Assembly (NCBI GenBank): GCA_001051155.2
Contig: JYIP02000006.1
Coordinates: 2,914,001-2,978,000, forward strand
Source: Chrysoporthe austroafricana
Lineage: Eukaryota > Ascomycota > Sordariomycetes > Diaporthales > Cryphonectriaceae
Direction: 5' to 3'
Length of the DNA: 64,000 nt
Made by a program: the position numbers and the translations under genes. The notes beneath the pieces were generated by a model. That model was not told the DNA's origin and made no database searches. It saw only the letters and a list, made by a program, of their open reading frames with translations. Shown piece after piece: positions 35,348 through 47,393 of the stretch; the stretch's first letter is position 1; each line of letters opens with the position of its first letter.

Positions 35348-36999
35348 TTACAATCTGGATTTGTTCGGAATGCCCTGCCCGCATGTTAGTACGTGATTCT
35401 CAGACGGCAAGTCTCAAACACGCAACACTCACACTCCAAGCCTCATCGAGGCCTGTAGTTCTCACCCACGTTGCCCCTGGCGCCTCCACGGAGTCGGCGA
35501 TCAGGTGATACACCCTTGTCCACATATCGTCCCCCTTGATCATCATCCAGTCTCGGCCCTCGTACTTCTTCGAGACCTCCCGGCAGATGACGGCCGCGCG
35601 GGCCAGCTTGATAGCGTGCCCATCGTCCTCTGCAAAGTTATGGATTCGGGTCATGCAGTCTGCAGGGCTGTGATGAGCATCTAGTTCCTAGTTGGATGTA
35701 TCTGGGACGCTTACCTGTCACCGAGGCGCCTCCCGCCTTTTGGGGTTGGTATGTCTTGAGCTGGTCCAGCGGAAGGTCGGGGACGCCCCGTGCGGCGTAC
35801 TGGATGAGATCGTATCGGATTTTCCACTCCAGCAAGCGTGCTTTTGTCTCCACTGGTATCCAGGACTGCGCATTAATAGTCAGGAAGATCGGCGCAGAAT
35901 TGACGTGATGACTGTATGTCTGTGTCAGCCCCGATGCCTTCAAAGGCAATCCGAAAGATGCCGGCCCGGACGGTGTTCGACTCACATCAGGAAGAAGTCG
36001 AACTTGTTGTACTTCTTCCCATGGAAGCTCGCAGCCGCCGCCATGTACAAGCTCGCATCAAACATCTCAACCGTCCTCTCCTCCAGATCCTCGGGCCTCA
36101 CCTTCACTTTACTGATGATTCTCATCATCTCTTCCGGAGCTCGCCTCAGCACCCCATCCCGGACCTTATTCGCATCCTCCATCCTCACCGCGGCCCGTAG
36201 TTTCTCATCCGCCCTCACTTCTTCCAACAACGATACGATACTCGGCATCGGCGCCTTATCACCCCTCTTCCCATATGCCTCATCCGCCTTCTTCTCGCTC
36301 TCAAGAAGGACCTCCTGGAAGTTCGGCTGATGCACACTGGCCTGCGCTAGCGCCTCTGCCACGATGGCGGGCTGTTTCCACTCCATGCCGTACATGAGCT
36401 GGATCAACGGGTGCAGAAACCCGGCATATAGCCTGACTAGCAAGTTGTCTGCGGCCTCCGTCCCCGCAAGCACGTACTTGGACATAGCGGCCTCCCAGCC
36501 CTTGGCGTCGATCTCGCGCTGGAAGAAGGCCAAAAAGTCCGGGTAGTACTGCCCCTTGCCAAGGTAGCGCTGTGCGTGCTCCCAGGTCCGGAGATCTGCG
36601 ACGACATCCCCGTGGAGGGGCTGCGCGGGCCGTTGGTAGAGGGTGTTGTGGCTATATCCCGTCTGCAGAGCAGCGGGGGAGGCGCCCGTGCCGAAGAGGG
36701 ACAGGACGTGGTGAACGAGCTGGAGGGTGCCGTGTTAGCAACGCCCGGCCGGAGAGGATGGAGCAGGTTTGCGGCCTACGTGGTTGTGAAAGCCCTCGTC
36801 ATTGAAGAAGACATGGTGTGTCTGTAATTGGTGTCAGCCTGGATGTTCCTGTGCTCATCACATGGGCCTAGTGTGGGCTGCTTGCCTCGAGATCATGCTG
36901 GAGGAGCTCCGAGGCCTTTCTGGCAGCTTCGTCCGTCTGCTTGACCTTCCACAGGCCGGTGTCCTGGGGGTCAATATGGATCTTCTGGGCCGTCGCCAT
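35348..36999 (-). CDS. Questin-oxidase-like protein (AflY/DUF4243 family)
   Basis: Similar to fungal questin oxidase/AflY proteins, some of which carry out Baeyer-Villiger-type ring opening in polyketide pathways; most copies outside clusters have unknown substrates. Exons 36999-36886, 36821-36780, 36719-35986, 35911-35715, 35659-35433 and 35374-35348 sum to 446 residues. Family features: HHVFFNDEGFHNHLVHHVLS, HPLIQLMYGMEWKQPAIVAE, KKYNKFDFFLIHHVNSAPIF and FAEDDGHAIKLARAAVICRE, with several conserved histidines. Intron 1 starts GC (GAG|GCAAGC), because the frame hits a stop before any GT donor. The last exon is 27 bases after a perfect CTAAC branch site. Neighbours are housekeeping genes, so no biosynthetic cluster is evident. 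Convergent with PWP2, 166 bases apart. Confidence 0.88.
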
Positions 37000-37958
37000 G
37001 GTGATTCTTCTCCGGAGCAGATATGCTGTCTGTGACGTAAGAGACCTCCTGCTGAAGGTCGCGCGTAACATTCGAGTACGTGGAGAGTCCTTGCGAGGAC
37101 GCCTCACACTGGACTAGGTCGACAGCTCGCTGCGGCCCTGATATTTGAAGGGAGGCAGGTATCCACGGTATCCAGACCCCTCCACCATGGCTGTCTCGGA
37201 GCCGAGTCTTTCATAGGTCCGTCTGACTGCACAGGGTGACTGGCCGCTTCCTGAGGGCGAGGGCGAGACAGCGAGGCACACGAGGGTGACTGCGTATTTG
37301 TCAGAACTGCCCGGGAGCATTGTCTGGGTGCCTGGCCAGCACCAGCGGAAGAAGCAATATGACGCCCCATGTACGTAATTGGCGTGCCATATGTCTCGAC
37401 AGGAAGGTGCGGAGAACTGCCACGGAAGGGGCGAGGAGGCTCGGTGCGTCTTTGGTTGTTCCGCTGTCCGAAGCTCAACTGCCGCGGCAGGGCGCTGAAT
37501 TGTCAGCGAGCGCCAGTCCAGGTCTCCCCGGACTGCCGAGTACTCCGCAGAGCCGAAGCATAACCATTTCTCTGGCAACCGTCTCGATGCGTGACAACAA
37601 CTATCATTATTCTATCATATGTCTTGATATGCTCGCCCAGTACACCAGGTCTCGCTTCCCAAAGCCGCAGAACGCAAAGCACCTCCATGTCTTTCCGGAA
37701 CACCTCCCTCCTGTCGCCCCTTTTTATTGCGCCAGCAAGAACGCCAAACCGCCCGAGGGTATGCCTCACCAGCCCCGGAAGGCATTCCCTTGCCTGAACT
37801 CGTCGTTCTTGCAGCGACCGACCGTCCAATTTGCGCCGAACCTTATGACATGCTTGGAATCTTGGAATCTTGGAATCTTGGAATCTTCATCGTCGTTGGG
37901 CTTCCAACTCCTCATAATCCGTCGCCTGGTATGAACCAGGAACACGGTGGCATGCTCC
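37000..37958. other. Intergenic with a small tandem repeat
   Basis: Holds the 3' end of the 5-phosphatase transcript and the promoter of the questin-oxidase-like gene. Four exact tandem copies of CTTGGAAT lie at 37853-37884. No gene supported. Confidence 0.5.
37853..37884. repeat. 8-base tandem repeat, four copies
   Basis: CTTGGAAT repeated four times without mismatch, followed by a partial fifth copy (CTT). A short minisatellite likely to vary in copy number. Confidence 0.9.
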
Positions 37959-40900
37959 TCACCGGTCCTCGATGAGACCTTTGCTGGTCTCCTTGTCGTA
38001 TCCAATGATCCTTGTGAGATAGTAGAGCCTGTCACGTTCGTCAGCTTTCTACTCGCATGCACACCGGCCTATCAAGGCGATGTACTCACTTTTCCAGGTA
38101 AACCTCCTGGTCCTTGACATCCTCAAACTCCTGCTGGCACTCCATCCACGTTTTCGCCCTCTCCTTTGGCATCGTCTTCTTGACGGTCAACTCAAACTTG
38201 CCCGTCACGGGTCTATGGTCCGAGACTCGGACCTCATGCCTTCTGTAGTCAACCTGCTGTATCCTGCCCCTGCCGCGGAATAGCAAGCGGTCGCACCAGG
38301 CAGGGCTGCGTCTCTTCTCGCTGGAATCGTAGTTGTCTGTGCCGACGTCGTATTTGTATGTTGGCGCGAATGTGATGGGCATTTCCTCGAAGATGCGCAG
38401 CTTGAAGTCGGGCTTGCGCCGCCGTGCGACGAGGAGCTGGTCTCTGTCGAGCAGCTTGGGGAGGTTGCCCTGCTTCACGGCCATGACAACCGTGTCGCGG
38501 CTCATGGTGTCAATACGGTAGTTCAGATCTCCGTTGAGAATGACGAGCTCGTGGTCGAGGATCATGGAGCCGTCGCCACCGCCTGCGAAGCTGTCGATGC
38601 AGATATTGGGATCGCGCTCCGGCGGCATCAGATTGGCTTCGAGGATGGCAGTGATGTCATTGTTGCGGCTCTGTGCTTGAGTTTGGCCCGCCGCCAGGTG
38701 GCAGTTGAAGAAGCAGAGCGAGGTGTCGTCGACCAGGAAGCGTACAACGATCGCGCCCTTGTTTCCGTGCAAGCCACCCATGCCTCGTTTGACCTCAGCC
38801 GTGCTCAGTTGCGATATCCGGTCTCTAACGTCGGCTTTGACGAAGACGCAGGTGAAAAGCCCGACCATGTGGATCGTCTGCAAGAGGTGGTATAGCGTGC
38901 CAGGCATGTAGTCGTCCAAGCTCCTGATCAGGAAGTCCCTCCAATCTCTGTATTGGTGGCTCATGCGCTCCTGATCCGATTCTTTCTTCTTGGACTTGAA
39001 AAATCGCTTTGCGGTGGCGGTCTTGTCCTCCAGATCAACCAGCTCCTGGAAGCCAAAGATTAGTATGTCTGGAGAATCGCTACTCTGCAACAAATTCTGT
39101 ATGAAGACAGAGTCCGACTCTGAGTATCTCAAGCTGTTCGGCGTGGATGCTCCGGCATTCCAGGTCATGATCATGGCCTTGAGAGTGTCGAATCGGCAAT
39201 ATTGGACGTCTCTTGCCTTCATCTGCGCTTCCAGCCAGTCGTCCTGGAGCATACCATCCCACACCTTGATCGCATTGTCGGCACCAAGAGAGAGAACCTG
39301 ATGACGTCCCGATTGGTAACAGCCTGATCGGTCGGCGATGATCTTGATAATAGGATTGTCGTGAGCCTGCCACTCCTTCTTGACAACCCATGGAGTTTGA
39401 GTGACATCGTAAATATACATCTTGCCGTTGCTAGAGCCCGCCCATATGTTGCCACAAGATCCTTGCAGCGAGTTGATTTTGAAGGTACTGACGTTCAGCA
39501 GTTCCAAGCAGGAGTAGTCCTTCCTCGAATATACGCTGACCTTGCCGTCTGTATGGCCAAAAAACACTTTGTCAGGCGCTGATGGGAGGAGGCAACCCGA
39601 GGTGATTTCGCCAGCACTCTCCTGAAATAAGGATCGGAGCAGAACCTGGAACTGAGCCTTGCCCTCAAGTGTTGGATAGAAAACACGGATTTCTTTCCCA
39701 GTGGCATGCCATAACTGATCCCCAACAACCATTGAGAACGAGTGGCCTTTGGGGACCCGAAAAGACTGATCTGGGCGGTCCGTCATGTCTGGTACATGGT
39801 CGTCCTTTGCTGCCCAGATATGTAAGGTGCCAGCATCGTCAAGCGTCCACATCTCGTTGAAGTGCCGATATATCTTGATGACCTCATTGTGAACGTGTGC
39901 TCCCGGTCGTGTTGCGACGACTCCCGAGGTTTCGACATCTACCTCTATTAGGTCGCCATTGTTGTTGCCTATCCATAACTTCTTTCCCTCCTCGTCGACA
40001 TTCGCTCCCGGCTTGAAAGCTACAGCAGTTGCCTTCAGCCCTTCTCCGTGCGCAAGACTCATGAGCAGCTCGCCGTCTCTCAGGCTCCAAACCCTGGTGA
40101 GATGACCGGAGGCACAGACTCGATCACCGCTCACATCGAAATTTCGTGGATCCGACTTAGTCATAATTTCATGCTGGCCATGTTTTATGTAGGGAGGTTT
40201 CCTGTTCACATTCGAAGCGTCCGGGTAGCCTGCGGTGAATGCGCCAGCTGGATCCGTCTGCCTCATGGATGCAATCGCAAGAGCATCTCCGCGCGTTTCA
40301 GTAGGAGCAGAGGCGGTCGCTGTCGGCCTTGACTCTTTCCAACCCGGGTTTTTGTGGGAAACGGTATTTGACCTTCCTTGTATTGGCCTGGTTGGCGATG
40401 GGTTTCTGTTGACAGGTGTTGACACCGTTCGCTTCTGGTTTGTCGGTGGTGGCGGTACCACTGTCAAGCCGGATGCTTGGACACCTGGTCGTGGAGGCCT
40501 CGGCGGAGGTATCTTTCCAACGGGTGCGGATGAATTCTCGAATGTGGTGCTCAGTGGCCTGGCTGGTAATGCCGGCTGCAATTCTCCAGTAATGTTCGGT
40601 GTAAGCTGTCCCCTGGCAGATCCGTTAAGCTCGGCCTCTTTCTCCCTCCTCCTGCCTGCAGTCGCGGGATGTTGCGGCGGTGGTGCGGTGAAGCCGATCT
40701 GAAGCGTTCTGGCCTTGGGCACTGAATCCTTTGGTGGTCCCGGCCTCCTGGGCAACGCTGGCGGTGACTCCTCGCCGGGACTGGCAGAACCGCTGCCAGG
40801 TGGACTGCTGAAAGGAGAGACCCTATCTGGGACATTTGCCCTAGCGACATCCACGCTCGCGTCTGCCACCCATGACCTCCTCTTCATGCCCGAACCGTCC

Positions 40901-41560
40901 AAGCTGGAACGAGGGTTGTCCTCGCGCTGTCGTCGCAGCTCCGCAGATCTTCGAGGAGGAGGTGGCGAAGGAGGTTTGAAAGCTGGTTTCGCGGCTGGGG
41001 ACCTGCTGCGATCGGCGCCCGACGGGCGGTTCGGAATCTTGAACTGCTTTCCAGGACTGGGAGATACTGCCGGCTTGACAACATCATCTGGGATCAAGAG
41101 GTTCTGATCGTTCGTCGGAAAGGCGGGAGACTTGGCCTTGGGCGGCGAGAGCGGGGGCTCGACATTGAGCTCAGGAGCCTCGAGCTTGGGTCGCGGCGTC
41201 AGTGGCGGAGGAGGAAAGGCGCCGCGCGCAGGAGAGCGCGCCGGCAAGCCGTTCTCCTTGGGAGCGGGCGCGGGAGGCGCGAGGCCCGGCCTCTTTGGTA
41301 TCCGTGGAGGTTCTTTCGCGGTCGCGGTCGGGATGGGGTCTCGAGGACGAGGATTTGGAGACTCGTTCCGGCTTGACGGTTGAGTGGGCTGGGCTGACTG
41401 CGGCTGGTCCTTGCCCATGTTCTCGAAATGCGACAGGAGGGAGGAGACGGGCTTCTGCTGGGGGAGTCAGTAACCTGCGGACGGCTGAGATGCCTCGAGC
41501 ACGGGCAAGACGTACGATAGAGGAGCCATCAGGCCCGCCCTCGCCTTGAGGAGTTGCCAT
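37959..41560 (-). CDS. Inositol polyphosphate 5-phosphatase with proline-rich and WD40-like N-terminus
   Basis: Phosphoinositide 5-phosphatase with an added scaffold region. Exons 41560-41516, 41454-38090 and 38028-37959 give 1,159 residues. Residues 1-370 are Pro/Ser/Arg-rich with many PxxP motifs (for example KRPGLAPPAPAPKENG). A WD40-like propeller follows at about 400-720 (ASGHLTRVWSLRDGELLMSL, LWIGNNNGDLIEVD, IWAGSSNGKMYIYD, VLSLGADNAIKVWDG). The IPPc catalytic domain runs about 740-1110: DILIFGFQELVDL, GLHGNKGAIVVRFL, FFNCHLAAGQTQ, LNGDLNYRID, and the signature SPAWCDRLLFRG with VSDHRPV. The last splice uses GTGAGT, which overlaps an in-frame TGA; an unspliced message would lack the last 22 residues. 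Confidence 0.93.
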
Positions 41561-43092
41561 GGCTTGGTGTCGATGTGGTGGTGGTTGTTGTTGGAAGCTG
41601 AGGAGGAACAGAGCGAGGCAGTGGTGGGGATTGGGCTGCTGCAGGGCCCATCACTCCTAACAGGAGCGGTGACTCGTGGTTGACATGTGGCTCCGCCGGA
41701 ACAAAACAGCAGTGACGATTGTAGATCAGGTTGTGGAAAGACAACAGAAGAAACAAAAGAAGACACTGGGTAAGGGGCTAGCTCAGAGTTGGTCGTCCAG
41801 GTTTGCCCAGCAGGTGTCGAGTAAAGGAAGGCTTGGGCCTATACGGGAGTCAAAGTATAGGAGGCCTTGCAAGGTTGGGTGTAACTACAGCAGCCTCTCG
41901 ACGTGGGTGGGCGAACTGCAACTTTGAATGTGCAGTGCAGCGCAGCCCAGTGCGGGTGGCCTGGTCCACATACATACGTACGGGCGCTGGTACGGATCGG
42001 GCTGTGCTGGCTCTGATTGCGTCACAGGCTCTCCATTCGAAGGCTAAAGCTGCTTACTATGTATTTCTCCGGGGTGGAATCGCCTTCTATTTGGGGACCA
42101 TGAAGCCTCAGTTGCAGGGGCAGAACCGATAGAGAGAACCAGAGAACCCAGCATAATGTGAAAACCTGTCACGTCGTCAAAACAAGACACGCTCACACTG
42201 TTAGCCGTGTGTTGTGTACTGGGCAGCATGCCTTGGTACCAAGACACAGACAGGTATGTGCCGCCATTACGTCTCACTCATGTCCCTCTTCTAAGTTTAG
42301 GCCACTGGTTGGTGCGGGCCAGGCTGGCAGCCTCACTGAAGGCTACTCTTACAGTACATCCCGATACCAAGTACCTGCCTCGGTGAGCTGATATTACTCT
42401 CCGTCATCCTCATGTTTGAAGTTGGCGGGTTCCTTCAGGTGTTGTTAGAATAGAATAAGGTCGGCTTGGCGCATGCCAAGGCTGTATTTTTGACAGGAAC
42501 CGCGCTCCCTTCCGACACGATTGATGGAAGCTCGGAATCTGTCTCGATGCATTGAGAAGGCGGTCAGTATGCTCCAGCTACAGGTCGAGGAATATCCCCA
42601 GAGATTTGGATGTGTTGTCTTCCGAAAAGTGCATCAGAAACGCCCTACGAGTCGCCATCAACAGCTCGGAACGTTTTTTTTTCTCTCTCGAGGTGCCTGG
42701 CATTGCCGCTTGCCTGACCTGGTAGCCAGAAAGGGTCCCGTGATGGTAGATGCGATGAAAACATGAGACGGTCCGAGCTACGGGAGCGGAAGAAGACAAG
42801 GCTGACATTACGGCTACCTTAATCTGTTCCTGACATTCCGAGAAAGGATTCGGGGCAGGCAAATACGGGAAGGTGGGGTCCTGGGGCCGCCAGCGGCGCT
42901 AGCAGAGCTCCAAATGCCCCAATCCAGAGGAGGCATCCTAGCTTTAACGACCCTGAGACGTCACCTGGGCACATAGCGACCTCGTACCATCCCGCCATTT
43001 CCGGTCCATCGCCATATCAACTCTGTAGGGGCAGCCCAATTATCGGTGTCTCCTCATCGTCGGCATCCAGCTAGATCTAGCTTGCAGCAACA
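41561..43092. other. Intergenic, divergent promoter region
   Basis: About 1.5 kb between the 5-phosphatase start (-) and the small gene at 43.1 kb (+). No open frame resembles a protein family; no repeat noticed. Confidence 0.45.
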
Positions 43093-43672
43093 ATGAACAC
43101 AGTAGGCTGCCCAATCCGCTCTCACGTCATGCGACCCTTCCATCGATTGTGTGCTGACGGTGATCCCCGAACAGGTCAAATCTTTTTGGTGCGCGGCAGC
43201 CCCGAGCAAGGCGACGGCGAGGTCTCATGGCTAACAGAAATCACTTGCAGGCTGGGCTGGGGCTCCCTCTGCGTTGGTAAGCCCGCCAGGTCCTCCTCAG
43301 CAACCTCATCTAACACGACCTGCTGTAGCCGGAGCCGGCGCGTACGTCGTCGCCAAGCGAAGCATCAACGCCGATCGGCAGGCCCGCCTTGAGGAGCAGC
43401 GAAAGAAGAAGAGCATGATAGAGTCGCTCGAATACGGTGGCGACGTGTCGCCCAAGTCGGGATCCTCATCCAACGTGGGAGGCAGTGCAGGTGCGCGGAA
43501 TGGTGGCGAACCGAACATGGACCCTGTAGGGTCACCGAGTAGGGAACAGTGCGAACCCGCACCGACGAGACATGCACCGACTACGGAGAAGGAGCGTGTG
43601 CTAGAGAAGAGCAAATATGAGAGCTCGACGCCGTTCCGGAGCAAGAAGGGCGATCGATTTTCGGATATATGA
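43093..43672 (+). CDS. Small membrane-anchored protein with ADRQARLEEQRKKK motif (DUF4748-like)
   Basis: The 3' exon 43329-43672 is solid: AGAGAYVVAKRSINADRQAR then LEEQRKKKSMIESLEY, a Ser/Gly/Pro-rich middle and an end KSKYESSTPFRSKKGDRFSD. This resembles small fungal proteins with a hydrophobic N-terminus and a conserved basic DUF4748-type helix; function unknown. The 5' part is unresolved. Reading 43093-43276 straight into a GTAAGC intron gives 175 residues. A textbook branch site (CTAAC) plus TTGCAG acceptor at 43231-43250 suggests an extra intron, but joining ATGAACACA to it breaks the frame; using a donor at 43175 with the acceptor at 43237 keeps it (154 residues). Confidence 0.65.
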
Positions 43673-44538
43673 GGGGGTGGTTGGGCCGCCGCTCGTCAGC
43701 ACAACGGGTGCTCAGGAGGGGCTCAGGAGCTTGGGCATGGACAATCCTGAACTCAAGAATATACGAGGGATGAGCATGTTCCGACAAGCTGCGAGTTGGA
43801 CATGTTGAAGCTGTGGGGTAGGGGGAAGACGTCTGCTGGGGCATTCAGCTGAGCCATTTGCGCAGTCATCGCGCATGTACACTAAATACGTCAGAGAGAA
43901 TGAGTATCTGACTATGTAAATTTCTCCCCTCATCGTGGCCAACTACAGGCTGAAATTATGTCATATTCAAGTGAAGAAATGAGACAGCTTGAGCTACAAT
44001 ACAGCTGATTGCGCACGGTTCTTGAAGGCCAGACAGCGAAAGCGGACAGTCTGAAAGGGAGCCCGGAGGATTAACCACCGGTAGATCGGTCCGGAAGAAG
44101 ACAAAAGAAAATAAAAATAAAAGAACGAGTAAGAAGAGGGATGACGGAGAAAGCAATCGAATGTAAGTCCTGCTTTGGTGGGGAAAGAAAAAAAAAATCC
44201 CCGAGAGCACATTTCTACCTCTGAACGAAGTACTCGGCGCCTCACCACCAGAGTGCTTGAATGGCGCCGATCGGCCGGTTTTAGTGCGCGGCCCCACCCG
44301 GTCTAGAACTTAGGCCAGCCCCAGACCCCTGGAATCTTTTTACTGTGTAGCTCCCTTGTCATCAGCTCTCACACTCGAGCAGCTGAGCCTCCTTTACCAC
44401 TCTCACTATCTCAACGCCTTTTTGCCTTTCCTTCTCGAGGGACCCTGCCCGCGCGCTCATGACGAGCCCACACGCTTAACGACCGCCCGCCCCAAGAGGC
44501 CAACCTGTCCGGCCACCCGCCTTGAGAGTCTCACCACG
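43673..44538. other. Intergenic with A-rich stretch
   Basis: Holds the 3' end of the small gene and the promoter of the CID-domain gene. A-rich tracts at 44100-44122 and ten A at 44188-44197. The ATG of the next gene is preceded by pyrimidine-rich sequence. No gene supported. Confidence 0.45.
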
Positions 44539-46496
44539 ATGGCCGCGGCGCAGCTCACGATCGCAAAGGCCAGCCTCCTCGCGTCGCTCCTCAAGCCCGA
44601 CGCCGACGCCGGCCTGGCCCCGTGCTCGCGCGACGAGATCGAGCAGCTGCACGGCCTGCTCAGTGCCGCTGCCGTCCGGTGCTCACCAGCCAACGTTCAG
44701 GTTTGGAACACCACCACCGCTGCTCCAATGCCGCACTATCTCTGTTGTCCCGGAGACCTAGACATGTGCTTATACTCTTCTCTCGACGGCTACAGAAGTG
44801 CAAGCAATGGATGCTGAGGCATCTGGTCCGGTCGCCCACAAGGACGGCATCCTTGGGCAAGTACCTCGTCGCCTTTGCCAATACTCAGCAGCAGCAACAA
44901 CCTGGCGGCGACGTCAAGACCGGAGCCGTGTCTAAGCCGTCCGCGAAGAGGAGGAGACTACATCTTCTCTACATCCTGAACGATGTCTTCTTTCATGTCA
45001 AGAACCGGACACGAGACCAAGGCTTCCTCAACGAGATTGCGCCGCACCTCCCAGCCTTGTTCAAGAGCGCCGCGGCTTTCACCAATGCTCCCAAGCACGA
45101 GAAGAAGCTACAGGACCTGATCCCGCTGTGGCGACAGAAGACCTACTTCTCAGACTCGCTCCTCGACAAACTGCGCGCAGCAGTCACAGAAGGACCCAAG
45201 TCCGCAGATTCGGAGCCCAACGGCGACGTCGCCCAAAAAGCAACCAAAGCCTCGTCAGTCTCTACACGAGATGCGCCCTACATCCTTCCCTCCATGCACG
45301 GTGACGTCTCCGCACCGTGGCATGACCTCCCTGCCGCGAACTGGCTCCCCATCATCGAGCCAAACTCGACACGACCCATGAACCCCTCCATGATCAAGCC
45401 ACTACAACTCGCCGGCGGGCCTGCAGAGAAGAACCTTGTCGACGCCGTGAAGAGGCTGCTGAGCGATGTGGACAAGATCTACGCCAAGGACGCGCGGCTC
45501 GATGGGGATGCACCGGTGGTGGATTTCAGCCAGATGGGTGAAATTATTGAGCGGGATGAGATGGGTGATATCGTTGGTGGTGAGACGTACTATGGCTGGT
45601 CAAGAGCTTTCTGTGAGAAGATGAAGGCGAGGCGAAAGAATCGCGACACGATGGACATCGATGATGATCGCAGAGGACGGAGGGGCTCATCGCGTTCCGA
45701 CAGCCGAAGCCAGTCACGGAGTCGCGGCCGAGGTCGCTTGTCGAGCAGGAGCTCGTCTCGACCGGTCCTCAAACGGCGTCGGGTCTCATACTCGCGGAGT
45801 CGAAGTCGAAGCAGGGACCGAAGTCGAAGCCGATCGAGGAGAAGGGAGAGCGGCTGGAGCAGATCCCGCAGTAGGCGGAGCAGCCGTAGCCGCCAACGCT
45901 CTCGCAGCTACTCCTCTCGCTCCCGCTCCCCGCCACGGCGAGGGCAGGACGGTCGCGACGCCAGATCGCGCTCACGCAATTCGTGCTCACCGCCCCGAGC
46001 ACTTGGCTCCTCCGCGAACAACATCCCACCACCTCCCTTCATCCCTCCAAATTCGCAGCAGCAATTCAAGCAACCGCCACCCGGCCTCCCAAACTTTCCC
46101 GCTGCCCCCAATTTCCCACCAAGCATAGGCGGTGTGCCTCCTTCACCTCACCATCCCCCACCCCAACCCGGCTTTGACGCCTGGAATGCGCCGCCGCCGC
46201 CGCCTCCTCCTCCGCATTACCAAGGTCACTGGCCGCCTCCCCCGCCTCATGGTATGCCACCCGGTGGACCTGGTCTACCACAGCCAACAGCTCAAAGTTG
46301 GTTCCCACCTAATGCTGGGATCGCGCCTCCAGTACCAGCTCCTCCGCAAGGGGGTTGGGGCGGCGGGTGGGCTCCTCCACCACCGCCTGGACCACCTCAG
46401 CAACAGGGTGGTGGGTATGGCTTTAGTGGACGAGGAGGAGGGGGAAATGGTGGATATCGAGGTAGAGGGGGGTATGGTAGAGGACGAGGTTGGTGA
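44539..46496 (+). CDS. CID-domain RNA-binding protein with RS, proline-rich and RGG regions
   Basis: Probable nuclear RNA-processing factor that reads the RNA polymerase II tail. Exons 44539-44700 and 44796-46496 give 620 residues. A CID-type domain fills about 1-165: CKQWMLRHLVRSPTRTASLG, RRRLHLLYILNDVFFHVKNR and KLQDLIPLWRQKTYFSDSLL fit CID helices. Then PPSMI-like linker and GGETYYGWSRAFCEKMKARR, an Arg/Ser-repeat region (about 370-470, YSRSRSRSRDRSRSRSRRRE), a proline-rich segment (about 490-600) and a Gly/Arg end (GRGGYGRGRGW). The order resembles metazoan CHERP/SR140-like splicing proteins and their fungal relatives; assignment beyond CID plus RS is inference. The repeats come from biased short codon motifs, so assembly there deserves care. 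Confidence 0.88.
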
Positions 46497-47393
46497 GATA
46501 TTGAGGGCTAAGCCCGTGAATGAGATGGCATGACGAATTGGATCAGGCGGCAAGTGACTGAATTATCTGCGTCCTCGTTCATAGCTCTATTATACCAAGT
46601 CGCTCGCTGGGATGGCCCTAAGCCAGTAAAACAGATCTAGCAGGATGACTCGGCTTGAGAAGGTTGATCGGAGACACCTCAGGTCTATTACCTCGCCCTA
46701 TCATAGCAGGGAGTATTGTTTGTGTGGCTTGAATCAACATAGTAGACCACGATATTGTATGTGTGTGCGAGTCTCTGTCTCTGTCTCCGCCCAGAACCAT
46801 GAGTACGCCGTCTTTTGCCCTAGACTCTGAGTTCTCAGAAGAAGTCGTCGTTGAATAAGAAAAGAATCTGTACAATAAAAGAGGATTCCCTTTTGCTCCA
46901 GCTTGGCTGATCATTCCCTCAAAGGACCGTCCCCGATCCTCCATGGCCAGATAGAGATCCTTCATGGAATCCGTCTTGGTTCCTCGATCTTTTATAAAGG
47001 CCGCCCATATCCGACGTCAACTCTCCTGACCAGAAAGCTTCATAAGACCATACCTAGGCTTCCTTGCCGAGAGCCACCGGATTAAACATCAACTAACGAA
47101 CAACGCTCGCTATGGTAGGACGCATTCAGCAATTATCGAGGCCGTCCAACAATAGAGGCCATGCATGCTTGAATGATGGTCACCACGCTACCCCTTCATC
47201 CGTACTGACACTCATTCCCAAACTCCGTCTGTGCGCAAACACTCTCACGAGTGCAGATTGAGTCAGCATAGTGGCCCGACCCTTGCAACTGTCACAAGAG
47301 TCCAGTGTCCGATCCCCAATGACAATCCGGCGAACCTCGGAAAATGGATTTCAAATCCTCCTCCTGCCAGACAGTAACTGGAGAAGCACAAGA
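46497..47393. other. Convergent 3' intergenic region
   Basis: About 900 bases between the stops of the CID gene and the B56 gene. A CTCTGTCTCTGTCTC run lies near 46772-46788. No gene supported. Confidence 0.45.

Noticed and set aside
35348..36999. A secondary-metabolite cluster around the questin-oxidase-like gene
   Set aside because: All neighbours are housekeeping genes (PWP2, septin, 5-phosphatase); no polyketide synthase, transporter or cluster regulator is present.
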